Assembly (NCBI GenBank): GCA_015654675.1
Contig: JAATGM010000059.1
Span: 1-64,000, forward strand
DNA length: 64,000 nt
DNA from: Planctomycetota bacterium
Lineage (GTDB): Bacteria > Planctomycetota > Phycisphaerae > UBA1845 > UTPLA1
Reading direction: 5' to 3'
Below are positions 52,183 to 62,037 of this stretch, piece by piece. The notes under the pieces were generated by a model. The model worked only from the letters and a program-made list of their open reading frames with translations. It searched no databases and was not told the origin of the DNA. Position 1 is the stretch's first letter, and each line of letters starts with the position of its first letter. The translations under genes were made by a program, and so were the position numbers.

Positions 52183-52880
52183 ACTGGCTTGAAACAGTCC
52201 GTGCCGCGATCGAGAGCTGGCTGCTGCACGACTTGATCGATGCCGCCGGCACCGCCACCGCGCCGGATATTCTCACGCTCGCCGGCCCGGGCCTCTTCGA
52301 CACCACCACCGCCGTCGGCCGAACAGTCCGCGTCACTGTGGCCGACGCCGCATTGAACGTCGGCGAATACACCGTTGTCGCCGCGCCAACCTCGAGCACG
52401 CTGCAGCTCTCCCCGGCATGGCCCGGTGCGACGGGCGGCGCCGTCACCTTCCAGCTCAACACGGCGATCGATGCCATCGCACGAAACTGGTACTTTCTCA
52501 GCGAGGCATCCGACAAGCTCCCGCCTGAGTCCTACGTTTCGGACGACTGCCCGGCGATCGTCGTCACGCAGAATAAACTCACTGTTCGCCAGGCAAACAA
52601 CACCGACCTCGAATACGGCTTCAATCTGCACTTCATGTGCACCACCGCCGGCCGCTCGTGCGTGCAGCTCAACAACGTGCTCGGCCGGCTCTACGACCGA
52701 CTCCTTCGCGGCCGCAGCGATCGATTCGGGCTCGATTCGACGTCGGGTCTGCAGGCGAGCATGCCCAGTGCCGCTTCAGCGGATCCCAAGGGAAACAAAG
52801 GAACGGACGGCGGCGTCGTCTGGCAATCAGAGTTCGACTACAACCTGCTGATCAGGCGCGGCATCCAGTCGCTGGCGTAG
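52179..52880 (+). CDS. putative head-tail connector or neck protein
   Basis: A 233-residue protein. N-terminal helix (WLETVRAAIESWLLHDLI), then beta-rich text (RTVRVTVADAALNVGEYTVV; VTFQLNTAIDAIARNWYF). Position between capsid and tail tube genes suggests a connector, neck or tail-terminator role, which I cannot separate by sequence. Confidence 0.6.
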   Translation: MNWLETVRAAIESWLLHDLIDAAGTATAPDILTLAGPGLFDTTTAVGRTVRVTVADAALNVGEYTVVAAPTSSTLQLSPAWPGATGGAVTFQLNTAIDAIARNWYFLSEASDKLPPESYVSDDCPAIVVTQNKLTVRQANNTDLEYGFNLHFMCTTAGRSCVQLNNVLGRLYDRLLRGRSDRFGLDSTSGLQASMPSAASADPKGNKGTDGGVVWQSEFDYNLLIRRGIQSLA

Positions 52881-52901
52881 CGGCGCGGCGATAGCGGGTG
52901 C

Positions 52902-53861
52902 ATGGCTGAACTCGTAACCTCACCGGGCTATAAGGGCAGACTCGCTTTCGGACAGCAAGGCAGCTCGGCAGCCTGGGACGGCGCCGACTCAGTCGCCGGA
53001 ATCCTGGCCGAGTTCACCAGCGAAGACATCAAGCCCGACGTCAAAACCAATTACACCCCGGGCGCCTGCGGTCACATCTCGCAGAGCATCCGCCGCCGCC
53101 GACTCGGCACGAAGGGCGGCATGGGCGGCTTCAAGCTCGGGCTGTGCCACGATCAGGCCATCGCACTGTTTGAAGCCATCCTCGGCAAGAACACGTCGGG
53201 CACGATCACCCTCGACAAGACCACAGAACTCCCGTGCTACACCGCATTCGTCGACAAGGACTACGGCGTCAGCAGCGCCGACACGTTCAAGATGAACAAC
53301 GCGCGCGTGAAGCGGGCTGTCCTCAGCTCCAGTCAGAACGACCAGAGCGTCATGCTCGCCCTCGAGCTGCTCGGATCGACCGTCTCGATCGGTGCGACGT
53401 TCCCGAGCAGCGGTTTCACCGCGCCGGCCGAAGTCATCTTCCAGCACTACGAACTCGCGCTAACGATGGGTGGCGCGACCCAGAAGCCAGTCTCCGTCGA
53501 GCTGACGTTCGACAATGCCCTCGTCGAGGACGTCTTCCGCAACTCGCGCGATCGACTCGCCGCGCCCCGCGGCCGTCGCATCATCAGCGGCGTCGTCGAA
53601 CTCGACTGGAACGCCTCCGCCAAGGCCCTCTACGACCTCTGGCAGGCCGACACCGCCTTCACTTTCTCGATGGTCCTCACGCTCGTCGGCACCACCAAGA
53701 CGGTGACGATTGCGTCAGCGTCCAGCGGCTGCAAGTTCGACGGCGAGGCGCCCGCCATCGACGCCGAGAACTACACGAACACCGTCAAGTTCCCCTTCAC
53801 GTTCTACGCGGTCGCCGCAGGCGGAGACGACGAAGTCTCTGTCGTGGTCGCCAGCTCATAA
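52902..53861 (+). CDS. putative major tail tube protein
   Basis: A 319-residue beta-rich protein (AVLSSSQNDQSVMLALELLG; ALYDLWQADTAFTFSMVLTL) located directly before the tail-assembly chaperone, the conserved place of the tail tube protein in siphophages. The N-terminal GYKGRLAFGQQGS is typical of tube subunits. Unusually, no Shine-Dalgarno is obvious; ATG follows GATAGCGGGTGC, a text also seen before the protease gene. Confidence 0.68.
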   Translation: MAELVTSPGYKGRLAFGQQGSSAAWDGADSVAGILAEFTSEDIKPDVKTNYTPGACGHISQSIRRRRLGTKGGMGGFKLGLCHDQAIALFEAILGKNTSGTITLDKTTELPCYTAFVDKDYGVSSADTFKMNNARVKRAVLSSSQNDQSVMLALELLGSTVSIGATFPSSGFTAPAEVIFQHYELALTMGGATQKPVSVELTFDNALVEDVFRNSRDRLAAPRGRRIISGVVELDWNASAKALYDLWQADTAFTFSMVLTLVGTTKTVTIASASSGCKFDGEAPAIDAENYTNTVKFPFTFYAVAAGGDDEVSVVVASS

Positions 53862-53876
53862 CCCAAGGAGTAAGCC

Positions 53877-54281
53877 GTGAATCTCTCAGAAATCGACCCC
53901 CGCGGCGTCGAGCCGCCCCCGAACGTCCCGAAAATCGGATACATCGACGATTCACTCGTCGTCGACTGCGTCGTTCCCGAAACCGACATCACACCGGCGG
54001 TGCGGTTCAAGTATCACCCGTTGTCCGCCGGCGAATTCTCCGAGTATCTCGGAAAGCTCGACGCAAACCGCAACAAGTCATTGGCTGATCGCGAGCGCGT
54101 CGTGATGCAACACCTCATCTCGAAGAATCTGCGCGAGTGGGATCTGACCAAGCCCAACGGCGAGCCGGTGGATTTCCGGAGGGTTGAAGAGCTTCAGCGC
54201 GTTCCGCTCGCCATCATCGATTTCATCGGCCGCGCGATCACGCGCACGAGCGACGACATCGACAAGCTTCTGGGAAAATAG
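53877..54281 (+). CDS. tail-assembly chaperone, short form (gpG-like)
   Basis: A 134-residue protein from GTG 53877 (AAGGAG six bases upstream). It lies between the tube protein and the tape measure, has the size of lambda gpG, and ends at TAG immediately after the slippery heptamer GGGAAAA (54272-54278). A long form is made by -1 frameshifting. It would bind the tape measure protein and regulate tail polymerisation. Confidence 0.8.
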   Translation: MNLSEIDPRGVEPPPNVPKIGYIDDSLVVDCVVPETDITPAVRFKYHPLSAGEFSEYLGKLDANRNKSLADRERVVMQHLISKNLREWDLTKPNGEPVDFRRVEELQRVPLAIIDFIGRAITRTSDDIDKLLGK

Positions 54282-54700
54282 CAGCGGCCGTCCGGTTCTA
54301 TCGACTGCACCCGGACTGGTCGCGACTCTCATGCAGCGAGTGCGTCCAGTTCCGCCATGACGGGACTAGGCTTGTCCGTGACTCCGACGGGAATCCGATC
54401 CGCAATATCAAGCCGCCCGTCTGCGAGTCGATGCCTTGCGGGAGCTTCGCAGGCAAGCCGCGATTTGAGAACGAGTGGTGGATCGTCTTCACGAAGTACC
54501 AAACATGCCGCGACATGGGCGCCTTGCCGAAGCCAGGCGGAATCAACCAACAGGACAGCTTCGAAATGCGAGTCTTCTCCGCCATGCGTGATGGGGATCG
54601 CGCGGCAGAGGCGGAAACAAACCAGCAGATCGTACGCAAATCCGGCCCGGCCGCGCTTCTGATGATGCCGCTCCTCATGGGAGGCCGCTCGCGTGGCTGA
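53877..54700 (+). CDS. tail-assembly chaperone, -1 frameshift long form (gpGT-like)
   Basis: At 54272-54278 the zero-frame codons G GGA AAA let the ribosome slip back one base before the TAG. The -1 frame continues as IAAAVRFYRLHPDW... for 140 more residues to 54700, giving a 274-residue fusion; the joined text carries several cysteines (CSECVQF, CESMPC) and no usable start of its own before 54431. A downstream stem, GTCCGG (54290-54295) with CCGGAC (54311-54316), could stimulate slippage. This is the standard G/GT arrangement of siphophages. Confidence 0.8.
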
Positions 54701-57437
54701 TGCACCCGTAACAACAACCCTGACCCTCGATGATTTCATGAGCCGCCGACTCGATGAAGTCGAGAGACGCGCGCAACGGTTCGAGCAGCTCATGGAAGCC
54801 GCGAACGCCCGCATCTCGCGTTCCGCGCAACAGGCGGGGTCGATGTACGACCGCATGGGCGGCGCGATCGAACGGGCCGGCCAGCGAGCCGGAGCGTTCG
54901 CCCGCAACGCCGCTCAAGGCGTCAATACGCTCATCAGCTCGACCGCGAAATACACATCGCTCGTCGGCGGATTCGTCGGCGGCGCCGGAGCGCTCCTGGT
55001 TCGACAGGGCATCAAACTCAATTCCGACATGGAGCGGTACAGCAACACCCTGCGAACGGTCACCGGTTCACAGGCTCGGGCCAATTCGCTCATTTCATGG
55101 ATCATCCGGTTTGCGGAGAAGACGCCGTTCCAGGTGCAGGGGCTGGTCGAATCATCGACTCAGCTCGAGGCCCTCGGACTCAGCGCGAGGAAGTGGATCC
55201 CGCTGATCGGCGACGTCGGCGCCGCATTCGGCGGGTCTCAGGAGAAGATCGATCGGATGATCTTCGCCCTGAAGGAGCTCAATGCCGGCTACAGCGGCAG
55301 GGCCATCATGTCGCTCGGGGCGCTTGGCATCACGCGGCGAGACCTGGAGCGCGAGGGCGCTCAATTCAACAAGGGTAACAAACTCACCTCATCGACCGAT
55401 GATGCAATGGGTGCGCTGGAGCGTGTCATTCAGGGGCGGTTCGGCGGACTCATGGAGCGACAGTCGAAAACGCTTTCTGGTGTCCTCTCGAACATTCGCG
55501 ACATGTTCACCAACACGCTTCGCGACACCACCGGGCCGCTGTTCGAATACGTCACACACAAGGCGAACGATTTCCTCTCGACTCTCAATCGAATGCGGGA
55601 CTCGGGACAGCTCGCGGCGATCAGCCGTGCTTTAGGCGGCGACCTACGAAGCATGGGAGAGCGGTTCGGTAATCTGGGCGGGCGGATCGGGAACGCGTTC
55701 ATGGCCGGCGGACTCGGCGGCGCGTTCACCCAGCTATGGGAAGAGGCCCGCGGGCCGGCGGAGAAGTTCATCGGCTGGTTCGCGTCAACGCTCGTCGACG
55801 CGGCCAAGTGGGCGCTCAAGACGCTATGGGAAACGCCGCAGGGCCAAACGCTCGTGATGGCTGGCGCGGCTTCGAAGTGGGGGCCAGCTGCGCTCGGCGC
55901 CGGCGTGCCTCTCGCGTTCAAGGCGGCGGGTTGGGGAGTCCGTGCGATGAGCGGCGCCGGCGGAGCCGCGGCCATGGCCGGAGCCGGATGGGGCGTCCAC
56001 TCGCTCGGAGCCAGTCCACTAGCAGCGGGAGCCGTCGGGCTTGGTGCTATGGGGGCAATTGGCGCCGGCGCGATCATTGCGGCCGTCGAAGCGCTTGAGT
56101 ATCGGAAGAACCCCAACAACTACGTCTCGCCGATCAATCGATTCACGGGACGAGCTCTGAGCTACAACATCCCATTCTTTCGCGGGGGCCAGGCGGATCT
56201 GACGGCTTCGGAGTCGCGGGCGGATCCCACGCCAGCGCTTCAATCCCAGATCGCACAGGAGTCGCTTGGCTTTTTCTCAAAGCAGGCGCGTGGCCGATTC
56301 GGCGAAGCGGGCGTCGATGCATTGCGACAAAACGTCATCGAGATTCGCGCGGCTAACAAGGAGTGGAGCGACACCGTCGTCATCACCGAGGCTTACAACC
56401 ATCTCCTTGAAACAGTTAAGAAAAACGGCATCGAGGCCATCGTTGCCGGATTGCGCGACGCGAAGGTCCAGGCAAGCGCACTGCTCAGTGAGCTTGAACG
56501 CTTCCGCGAGGGTCGGCTGGCCGATCTCTCAATGTCGCTGTCCGGGCAGCAGGATGCGAGCGAATCGCTCCTGAATCGGCACCGGTCGCCCGACGAGCTG
56601 CGCTCGAAGCTGCTTTCGGACCGCGCTGCACTGCGTAACCAAGCCGGAGCGATGGGGCTCGGCAATGTGACCGGTCCGTTTACCCTCGAACAGACTGAAG
56701 GCGCACTCGCCCGCGGAGTCTCTCTCTCCAAAGAACATGAGGTATTGCTCGGGAAAATCGCCGACAAAGATCGTGCCATCCTCGAAATCGACATGAAGCG
56801 GTCCGAGCAATTGGCAGAGCAAAACCGCACGCTGTTCGCGCGGTTCAACGGCATAGATTCCCTCGCCGAACAAGGCCGGCAACTCGATGCAATGAAGGCG
56901 GCTCTTGATATCCGCCGAACCGGCGTCGTCCCCGCTACTCTGAGCCAAAAGCAATTCAACGACGTGGCCGGTACCGGACTCGTCAAACCCGATGTCATCG
57001 CGGAAGAGCAGAAGCGGCGGACGATCGAAATGGCTCGCCAGCTCCGCGGCAACGCGTTTGCCAACGAGCTCGACGCCCTACCGATCACGTCGCCGATCGC
57101 GGCATTCGAATCGCAGGCCAACGCCATCATCGACGCGTTCAAGCGAAATCAGGAAGCGTTCATCGATGGAATCAACGCGAAGATTCAGCCTCTCACAAGG
57201 TCCATCGAAGAGGCCGCACTGACTTCAGCCGACCTTTTCGTCCGTACCGTCGCCGACACGCTCAACCTCGAAATCACGATTGATCCCGACGCCCTAAAAC
57301 TTGTTATGCAGCTCGACCCGAACGACAAGCGGACGCTTCAGCAACTCACGGATGAGATTCGCGAGCAACTCAAGAAGAAGATCACTGGCAAGGAACGAGC
57401 GGCCGGGGCCAACCGTGCATTTGGAGCGACACCCTAA
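54693..57437 (+). CDS. tape measure protein
   Basis: A 914-residue protein from GTG 54693 (GAGG upstream, overlapping the chaperone stop). N-terminal coiled coil (DDFMSRRLDEVERRAQRFEQ), a central membrane-like section (about 410-470, Gly/Ala-rich: AAMAGAGWGVHSL), and helical repeats after it. Length and place are those of the tape measure protein, which sets tail length and forms the DNA channel in the host membrane. At about 1.5 angstrom per residue the tail would be roughly 135 nm, an estimate only. Confidence 0.88.
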   Translation: MADAPVTTTLTLDDFMSRRLDEVERRAQRFEQLMEAANARISRSAQQAGSMYDRMGGAIERAGQRAGAFARNAAQGVNTLISSTAKYTSLVGGFVGGAGALLVRQGIKLNSDMERYSNTLRTVTGSQARANSLISWIIRFAEKTPFQVQGLVESSTQLEALGLSARKWIPLIGDVGAAFGGSQEKIDRMIFALKELNAGYSGRAIMSLGALGITRRDLEREGAQFNKGNKLTSSTDDAMGALERVIQGRFGGLMERQSKTLSGVLSNIRDMFTNTLRDTTGPLFEYVTHKANDFLSTLNRMRDSGQLAAISRALGGDLRSMGERFGNLGGRIGNAFMAGGLGGAFTQLWEEARGPAEKFIGWFASTLVDAAKWALKTLWETPQGQTLVMAGAASKWGPAALGAGVPLAFKAAGWGVRAMSGAGGAAAMAGAGWGVHSLGASPLAAGAVGLGAMGAIGAGAIIAAVEALEYRKNPNNYVSPINRFTGRALSYNIPFFRGGQADLTASESRADPTPALQSQIAQESLGFFSKQARGRFGEAGVDALRQNVIEIRAANKEWSDTVVITEAYNHLLETVKKNGIEAIVAGLRDAKVQASALLSELERFREGRLADLSMSLSGQQDASESLLNRHRSPDELRSKLLSDRAALRNQAGAMGLGNVTGPFTLEQTEGALARGVSLSKEHEVLLGKIADKDRAILEIDMKRSEQLAEQNRTLFARFNGIDSLAEQGRQLDAMKAALDIRRTGVVPATLSQKQFNDVAGTGLVKPDVIAEEQKRRTIEMARQLRGNAFANELDALPITSPIAAFESQANAIIDAFKRNQEAFIDGINAKIQPLTRSIEEAALTSADLFVRTVADTLNLEITIDPDALKLVMQLDPNDKRTLQQLTDEIREQLKKKITGKERAAGANRAFGATP

Positions 57438-58420
57438 TGGCCATCTCGCTCAAATGGGGTTCGTTCACCTTCCCTATCACCCCAAAAATCACCATGCGCA
57501 AAGAGCCGCTGAGCGACGGCCCAGGCCCCGACGCGTGGCGGAAGACCTGGGAACTGCAGGGCGAACTCTACGGCCCGAACACTACTGGCACCGCGGCAGT
57601 CACGGCACTCCGCGACCAGCTCGACGTGCTCGCAACGGCAGCAGTCGTAAAGTCGCTCGTGTTGGTCGACGACGAGGCCGGAATCCTCGACTCACTCGAG
57701 GCCGACGCCGCCGCCGAACCACTCATGGTCTCCGGATACAGCGTTCCGCCGGCAGATGGCACCGAATACGTCACCCACGTCCCGTTCTCGCTCAGCATCT
57801 CCGGCGTCTTTGTTCGCGAAAAGCTCGACACCGACACACCCGCGTCCGCGCTGCAATCCGTCTGGGGCGAATATCAACTCACAGAGTCCATCTCTGGTAA
57901 CAATCGGCGATCGATCGGCGCACAAGGAACGTTCAGGGGACGGACCGAGGAACTCTGCACCGCTGCCATCGACGCGGTCATCGATCTGATCACGACCAGC
58001 CAACGTCGCCTATTGAACAAACGCGTGACGTTCGTTCGCAATCCTCCCGGGCGCGACTCCAACCACCCGCGGGTGGACTTCTCGATCGAGTTCAGCGACT
58101 CGACGGAAGACGGCAATGTCTTCGATTACCAGGAGACGCTCGAATATCAGCCGGCCACGACGCTCACCATCATCAAGCCGGTCGTCGGCGGCGGACCGCC
58201 GGTGTTCCAGCTTGGGATGCTGACTCCATCGATCGTCATCCAATCCGGACAGGCGACCGGTCGTTTCGAATACCCCACTGCGACCGCACCGCTGTTCAAT
58301 CGATTCATCGAACCGCCCGTCACAACGAAGCAACTACCGACAATCGGCCCTGATGGCTCGCTGACCAACTACGGCCTTCGCTGGCGGTACGCGATGGTCA
58401 ATCTCGACGACTACGCATGA
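57437..58420 (+). CDS. distal tail protein, hypothetical
   Basis: A 327-residue protein whose ATG shares one base with the tape measure stop. Beta-rich (ISLKWGSFTFPITPKITMRK; ATTLTIIKPVVGGGPPVFQL), in the place of the distal tail (Dit-like) protein just after the tape measure. No family match was visible. Confidence 0.65.
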   Translation: MAISLKWGSFTFPITPKITMRKEPLSDGPGPDAWRKTWELQGELYGPNTTGTAAVTALRDQLDVLATAAVVKSLVLVDDEAGILDSLEADAAAEPLMVSGYSVPPADGTEYVTHVPFSLSISGVFVREKLDTDTPASALQSVWGEYQLTESISGNNRRSIGAQGTFRGRTEELCTAAIDAVIDLITTSQRRLLNKRVTFVRNPPGRDSNHPRVDFSIEFSDSTEDGNVFDYQETLEYQPATTLTIIKPVVGGGPPVFQLGMLTPSIVIQSGQATGRFEYPTATAPLFNRFIEPPVTTKQLPTIGPDGSLTNYGLRWRYAMVNLDDYA

Positions 58421-61400
58421 CGCCCGTCAACGCCACATTCACGATCGGCGACCGCGTCTATCTGATCGACGCGCTTTCTGGGATCTCGTTTACACGCGGC
58501 CTCGGGATGACGCCGTCGCACAACCAGTTTGATATTGCCTACTCAGACGGGATGCAGCTTCCCAACATCGGCGAATCAGGAACGCTGATCATCCGGGATG
58601 GAATGGCGCCGGAAGGCATAGCGACCTTCACCGATCAAATCGTGGACGATGTCGATTGGGGCAACAGCCCGGACAGCGGCCGCACGGTCAAGATCGTCGT
58701 CAAGGACACTCGCGAGCGGTCGGCTCGGGGATCCATCACGGGCAGCTACAACATTCCGCACAAGGGGCTTGGGTTCGATGACGTCGGCGAAGTATCCGGC
58801 GGAACACTCGAAAACCTCGACCACAAGCGATCACTCAAAGAACTCATCTCGCTTTGCTTCGATGCCCTGGCCGTGACCTACGACGCCAGCATTCTTCCAA
58901 CGGACCAGTACCCCGCCGTCCGATGGGAGTTCGACAACCCCGCCTCCGAAATTGACCGACTCCTCAGCGAATACGGCTATTCCGTGTCTCTGGCGGCGAA
59001 CAACAAGTTTGTGGTGGTGCGGCTAGGCGAGCTCGATGCGCGGCACGGACCCTTCGTCTCGGACGTATCGAACGAAGAGGAGTCTCAGCGATTCACTTCG
59101 ACGGGGCTATCTCCCGACACGATCATCAAGGGCGAACGGATCGTCATCGAGGAGCAGACGCGCGGCCTGATTCCGGTTGGCCTCGACATCGACGGGAAGA
59201 TCAAGCCTCTCGCTCAACTCAGCTACTTCGTGGCGAGGCTGCAGCCGGGAACGACAACCCCGTTGGACTTCGGCGGCTTCCAATTCATCCTCGACCCAGA
59301 CAACCCCGAAGCGTACGTCGATCAGAACACGGTCGCGGTCCCGACAATCAACGGCGAATTGCCCGCCAGAACCCTCGAGCGAGTAAAGGACGCGGCGACC
59401 GCCAGCATCTGGAAATGGTACCGGTTGCCGGATGAGCACCTCTACAAGCTGCCGGTCCTGTCGAACATCGCGAAGACTCGAACCGATCCCATCACGGGGA
59501 AGGTCGCTCGGCGAGAGCCAATTGTCGTAGCGGATTCTTATGTCGAAGAACACATCGACCGAGACACCGGCCAGCCGGTGCGCGCTGGCAACAGCGGCGA
59601 CGTCGAGATCACCGAAGGCTATTCGATCGACACGACGCAAGGCGTGGTAAAATTTCACTCGCCCCGCGTGAAGCTCGTGGTCGGGACCGCCCTGGCCGTA
59701 GAGGCGTTCGTCACGCTCACTTGGGCGTGGAAGAGCGTCCGACTCATCGCTACGGATGCTAACAACCAACCGCTCCCGGCCGCGCAGTGGCTGCCGCAGG
59801 TGGCGGCAGACGACTTCTATTTTTACCCCAAGAATGCGCTCCTCAGAAATTGTAAAAAGATCGAGCATCGCGAGCTGATCCTCTATCGGCGCCGCGAATT
59901 CAACGAAGACGACGAACCGGTCGATACCGATTTGAACCTGACCGAGCTGGACACTTTCGCCACCGATCTCATTGCGAAACACCTATGGTCGGCCCAACCC
60001 GTTGTTGAAGCGGCCTCAGCGACAGTGCCCCGCATCGTGGATTACGAATGCGACGGCCTCGTGCGGCAATTGACGTGGAGCGTCAGTGGACGTGCTGGGG
60101 CATCCACAACTGCCTTTGCCAACCGTGAGGCGGCGGACAACCCCGACCCAATCTTTGAAGAGCGGCTCAAATCGCAGCGAGTGAATGCCCTTCTTCGCAA
60201 TGAAGACCGTTTCGGATTCTCGGAAGGCGCATCGGCCGGTGGCGACATCGTGCGACCCGGACCGGAGAACGCGCAGTCCAAGCCCGGCGGCGTCCCGATC
60301 GTCAACCGCCTCGAAGACGACATACCCGCCTTCAGCTTCGCGCAAATCGACGAATCGGATGCCACGGATACGCCGAAGCGAATTCGCATCAAACGTCCCG
60401 TGCCTAACGATTCGGCCAGCTCGCGCGGCATGCTCGTCACCCTGAAGCCGGTGCCGGCAAATGGAGGGACTGCCCGAGCTGCTCACGACGGCTTCGTTCT
60501 CGTCCGCTGCACGGAAGCGACCGCGATTGGCGACAGCATCGGCCCCGGATCGGACGACCCGTTCGTTGGCGCCCCTGGCATGGGCCCGTACAAAGTCCTC
60601 GGGAAGCCCGCCGACGAGCTGGCTTTTATCCAGCTCAACACGCCAGGCGTGGGCGCCGCGCTGGTATTCGTAAGGATCGCTTCAGCCTACGGCGACGCAA
60701 TGTCTCCGCTTCTCGACGGCCTATTTGTAGCCAATCCGATGAGTCGGGACTCAGAAACCGGAGAATGGACCTACGACCCGCTGACGGAGTTCATCGTTCA
60801 GGCCCAGAACGGGGCATCGCCGTTTATCGGCGCGCGGGTCTATGTTCAAGCACTCACCTCGTACACCCCGCCCGGCCGCGAAGACCCCATCAGCGTCTAT
60901 ACCCCAATCTCGGGTGAGCCGTTCGGATTTCTGGCGAAGGTCTGGCAAACGGAAGAGAACAGCGACGACTTCCATTTTGAGCAGATCGACGCCGGCGAAG
61001 GGATCGAGCCACTGACTGACGCAGTTCTCGACGTGGGTACTGCCCACAACAACGCGGCCGACGGCTATGAAGCCATCGAGGGTGATGAACTCGAACGTGT
61101 GGACCTCCACCGCGACCCGGCCGACGTAGAGGAGAATAGTGACGGCATCACCATCGATTGCTCTCTGCCTGCCGGGGGAACGTCCGCACAACTCACGATC
61201 TACCGCAAGGTGCTTCGCCTGACGATCATCGGCGGTGCCAGCGCGGGCACTCAATACGTCGATTTGAGCGGGAAGACACTGGGTGAAGTCGAATCGACCA
61301 TCAATGACGACATCACAAACTGGGGAGCGACGCTCGTCGGCGATAGCGCAGCCGATGCTGGACTTCTGCAACAACTCTGGAAGCACGCGACGCCCGCAAC

Positions 61401-61509
61401 GGCATACGTCGACCATCGCATCCAGACGACCGTGCGGTACGACACGCCGAACGATCGGTTCTACGTCGAAATCTACCGCGAGCCGAAGTCAACCGTCGGT
61501 TGCAACTAG
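58417..61509 (+). CDS. large tail hub or tip protein
   Basis: A 1,030-residue protein overlapping the previous gene by ATGA. The N-terminal third (FDIAYSDGMQLPNIGESGTL; GRTVKIVVKDTRERSARGSI) and LISLCFDALAVTYD resemble the beta-rich baseplate hub region; the remaining part is long, with repeated beta stretches. Probably the tail tip protein carrying the hub, which docks fibres. The exact family is not recognised. Confidence 0.68.
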   Translation: MTPVNATFTIGDRVYLIDALSGISFTRGLGMTPSHNQFDIAYSDGMQLPNIGESGTLIIRDGMAPEGIATFTDQIVDDVDWGNSPDSGRTVKIVVKDTRERSARGSITGSYNIPHKGLGFDDVGEVSGGTLENLDHKRSLKELISLCFDALAVTYDASILPTDQYPAVRWEFDNPASEIDRLLSEYGYSVSLAANNKFVVVRLGELDARHGPFVSDVSNEEESQRFTSTGLSPDTIIKGERIVIEEQTRGLIPVGLDIDGKIKPLAQLSYFVARLQPGTTTPLDFGGFQFILDPDNPEAYVDQNTVAVPTINGELPARTLERVKDAATASIWKWYRLPDEHLYKLPVLSNIAKTRTDPITGKVARREPIVVADSYVEEHIDRDTGQPVRAGNSGDVEITEGYSIDTTQGVVKFHSPRVKLVVGTALAVEAFVTLTWAWKSVRLIATDANNQPLPAAQWLPQVAADDFYFYPKNALLRNCKKIEHRELILYRRREFNEDDEPVDTDLNLTELDTFATDLIAKHLWSAQPVVEAASATVPRIVDYECDGLVRQLTWSVSGRAGASTTAFANREAADNPDPIFEERLKSQRVNALLRNEDRFGFSEGASAGGDIVRPGPENAQSKPGGVPIVNRLEDDIPAFSFAQIDESDATDTPKRIRIKRPVPNDSASSRGMLVTLKPVPANGGTARAAHDGFVLVRCTEATAIGDSIGPGSDDPFVGAPGMGPYKVLGKPADELAFIQLNTPGVGAALVFVRIASAYGDAMSPLLDGLFVANPMSRDSETGEWTYDPLTEFIVQAQNGASPFIGARVYVQALTSYTPPGREDPISVYTPISGEPFGFLAKVWQTEENSDDFHFEQIDAGEGIEPLTDAVLDVGTAHNNAADGYEAIEGDELERVDLHRDPADVEENSDGITIDCSLPAGGTSAQLTIYRKVLRLTIIGGASAGTQYVDLSGKTLGEVESTINDDITNWGATLVGDSAADAGLLQQLWKHATPATAYVDHRIQTTVRYDTPNDRFYVEIYREPKSTVGCN

Positions 61510-61521
61510 GAGCTCGCGCTA

Positions 61522-62037
61522 ATGGAACTCGTCTCCGGCCTCATCTCCGTCTCCGCTGTCCTGAGTCTGCTCAAGCAGAATCAGGGACTCGACATCCCCA
61601 TCGAGATTTCTCAGAAGATCACCCAGGCGTTCGAGGACGGCAGCGGCGCGAATGAGATCAACAAGATTTTCTACTTGGCTGAGCAGGTGCTCGCCACGAG
61701 CGCAGCCGATTCGCACGACCTGTCGGGAGCGCTGACCGATCCATACGGTGATGCCGTTGTCTTCTCAAAAATACGCCTCATTTGGCTCGTCAACACTTCT
61801 CCGACCCTCGATCCCGCATCCGCCGCCAGCCTGAAAGTCGGAGCCGGTTCGAATCCGCTCGCGGCCTTCTCCGATGTTTCGGACGCGTTGCCAGTCGCGC
61901 CGGGCGGAATGGTACTTCTGATCAACCCGACCCTGGCGGGCGTGACTGTCACCGCGGCCACGGGCGACATCTTCAAAGTCCTCAACCTCTCAGCGTCCGA
62001 ACTAGCTCGCTACATGCTGCTTGTCCTTGGAACGTGA
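61522..62037 (+). CDS. small tail-associated structural protein
   Basis: A 171-residue protein with AGGAG nine bases upstream. N-terminal helix (ELVSGLISVSAVLSLLKQNQ), then a beta-rich C-terminal domain (PVAPGGMVLLINPTLAGVTV; ASELARYMLLVLGT). Such proteins often attach to or chaperone tail fibres. It overlaps the next gene by GTGA. Confidence 0.55.
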   Translation: MELVSGLISVSAVLSLLKQNQGLDIPIEISQKITQAFEDGSGANEINKIFYLAEQVLATSAADSHDLSGALTDPYGDAVVFSKIRLIWLVNTSPTLDPASAASLKVGAGSNPLAAFSDVSDALPVAPGGMVLLINPTLAGVTVTAATGDIFKVLNLSASELARYMLLVLGT

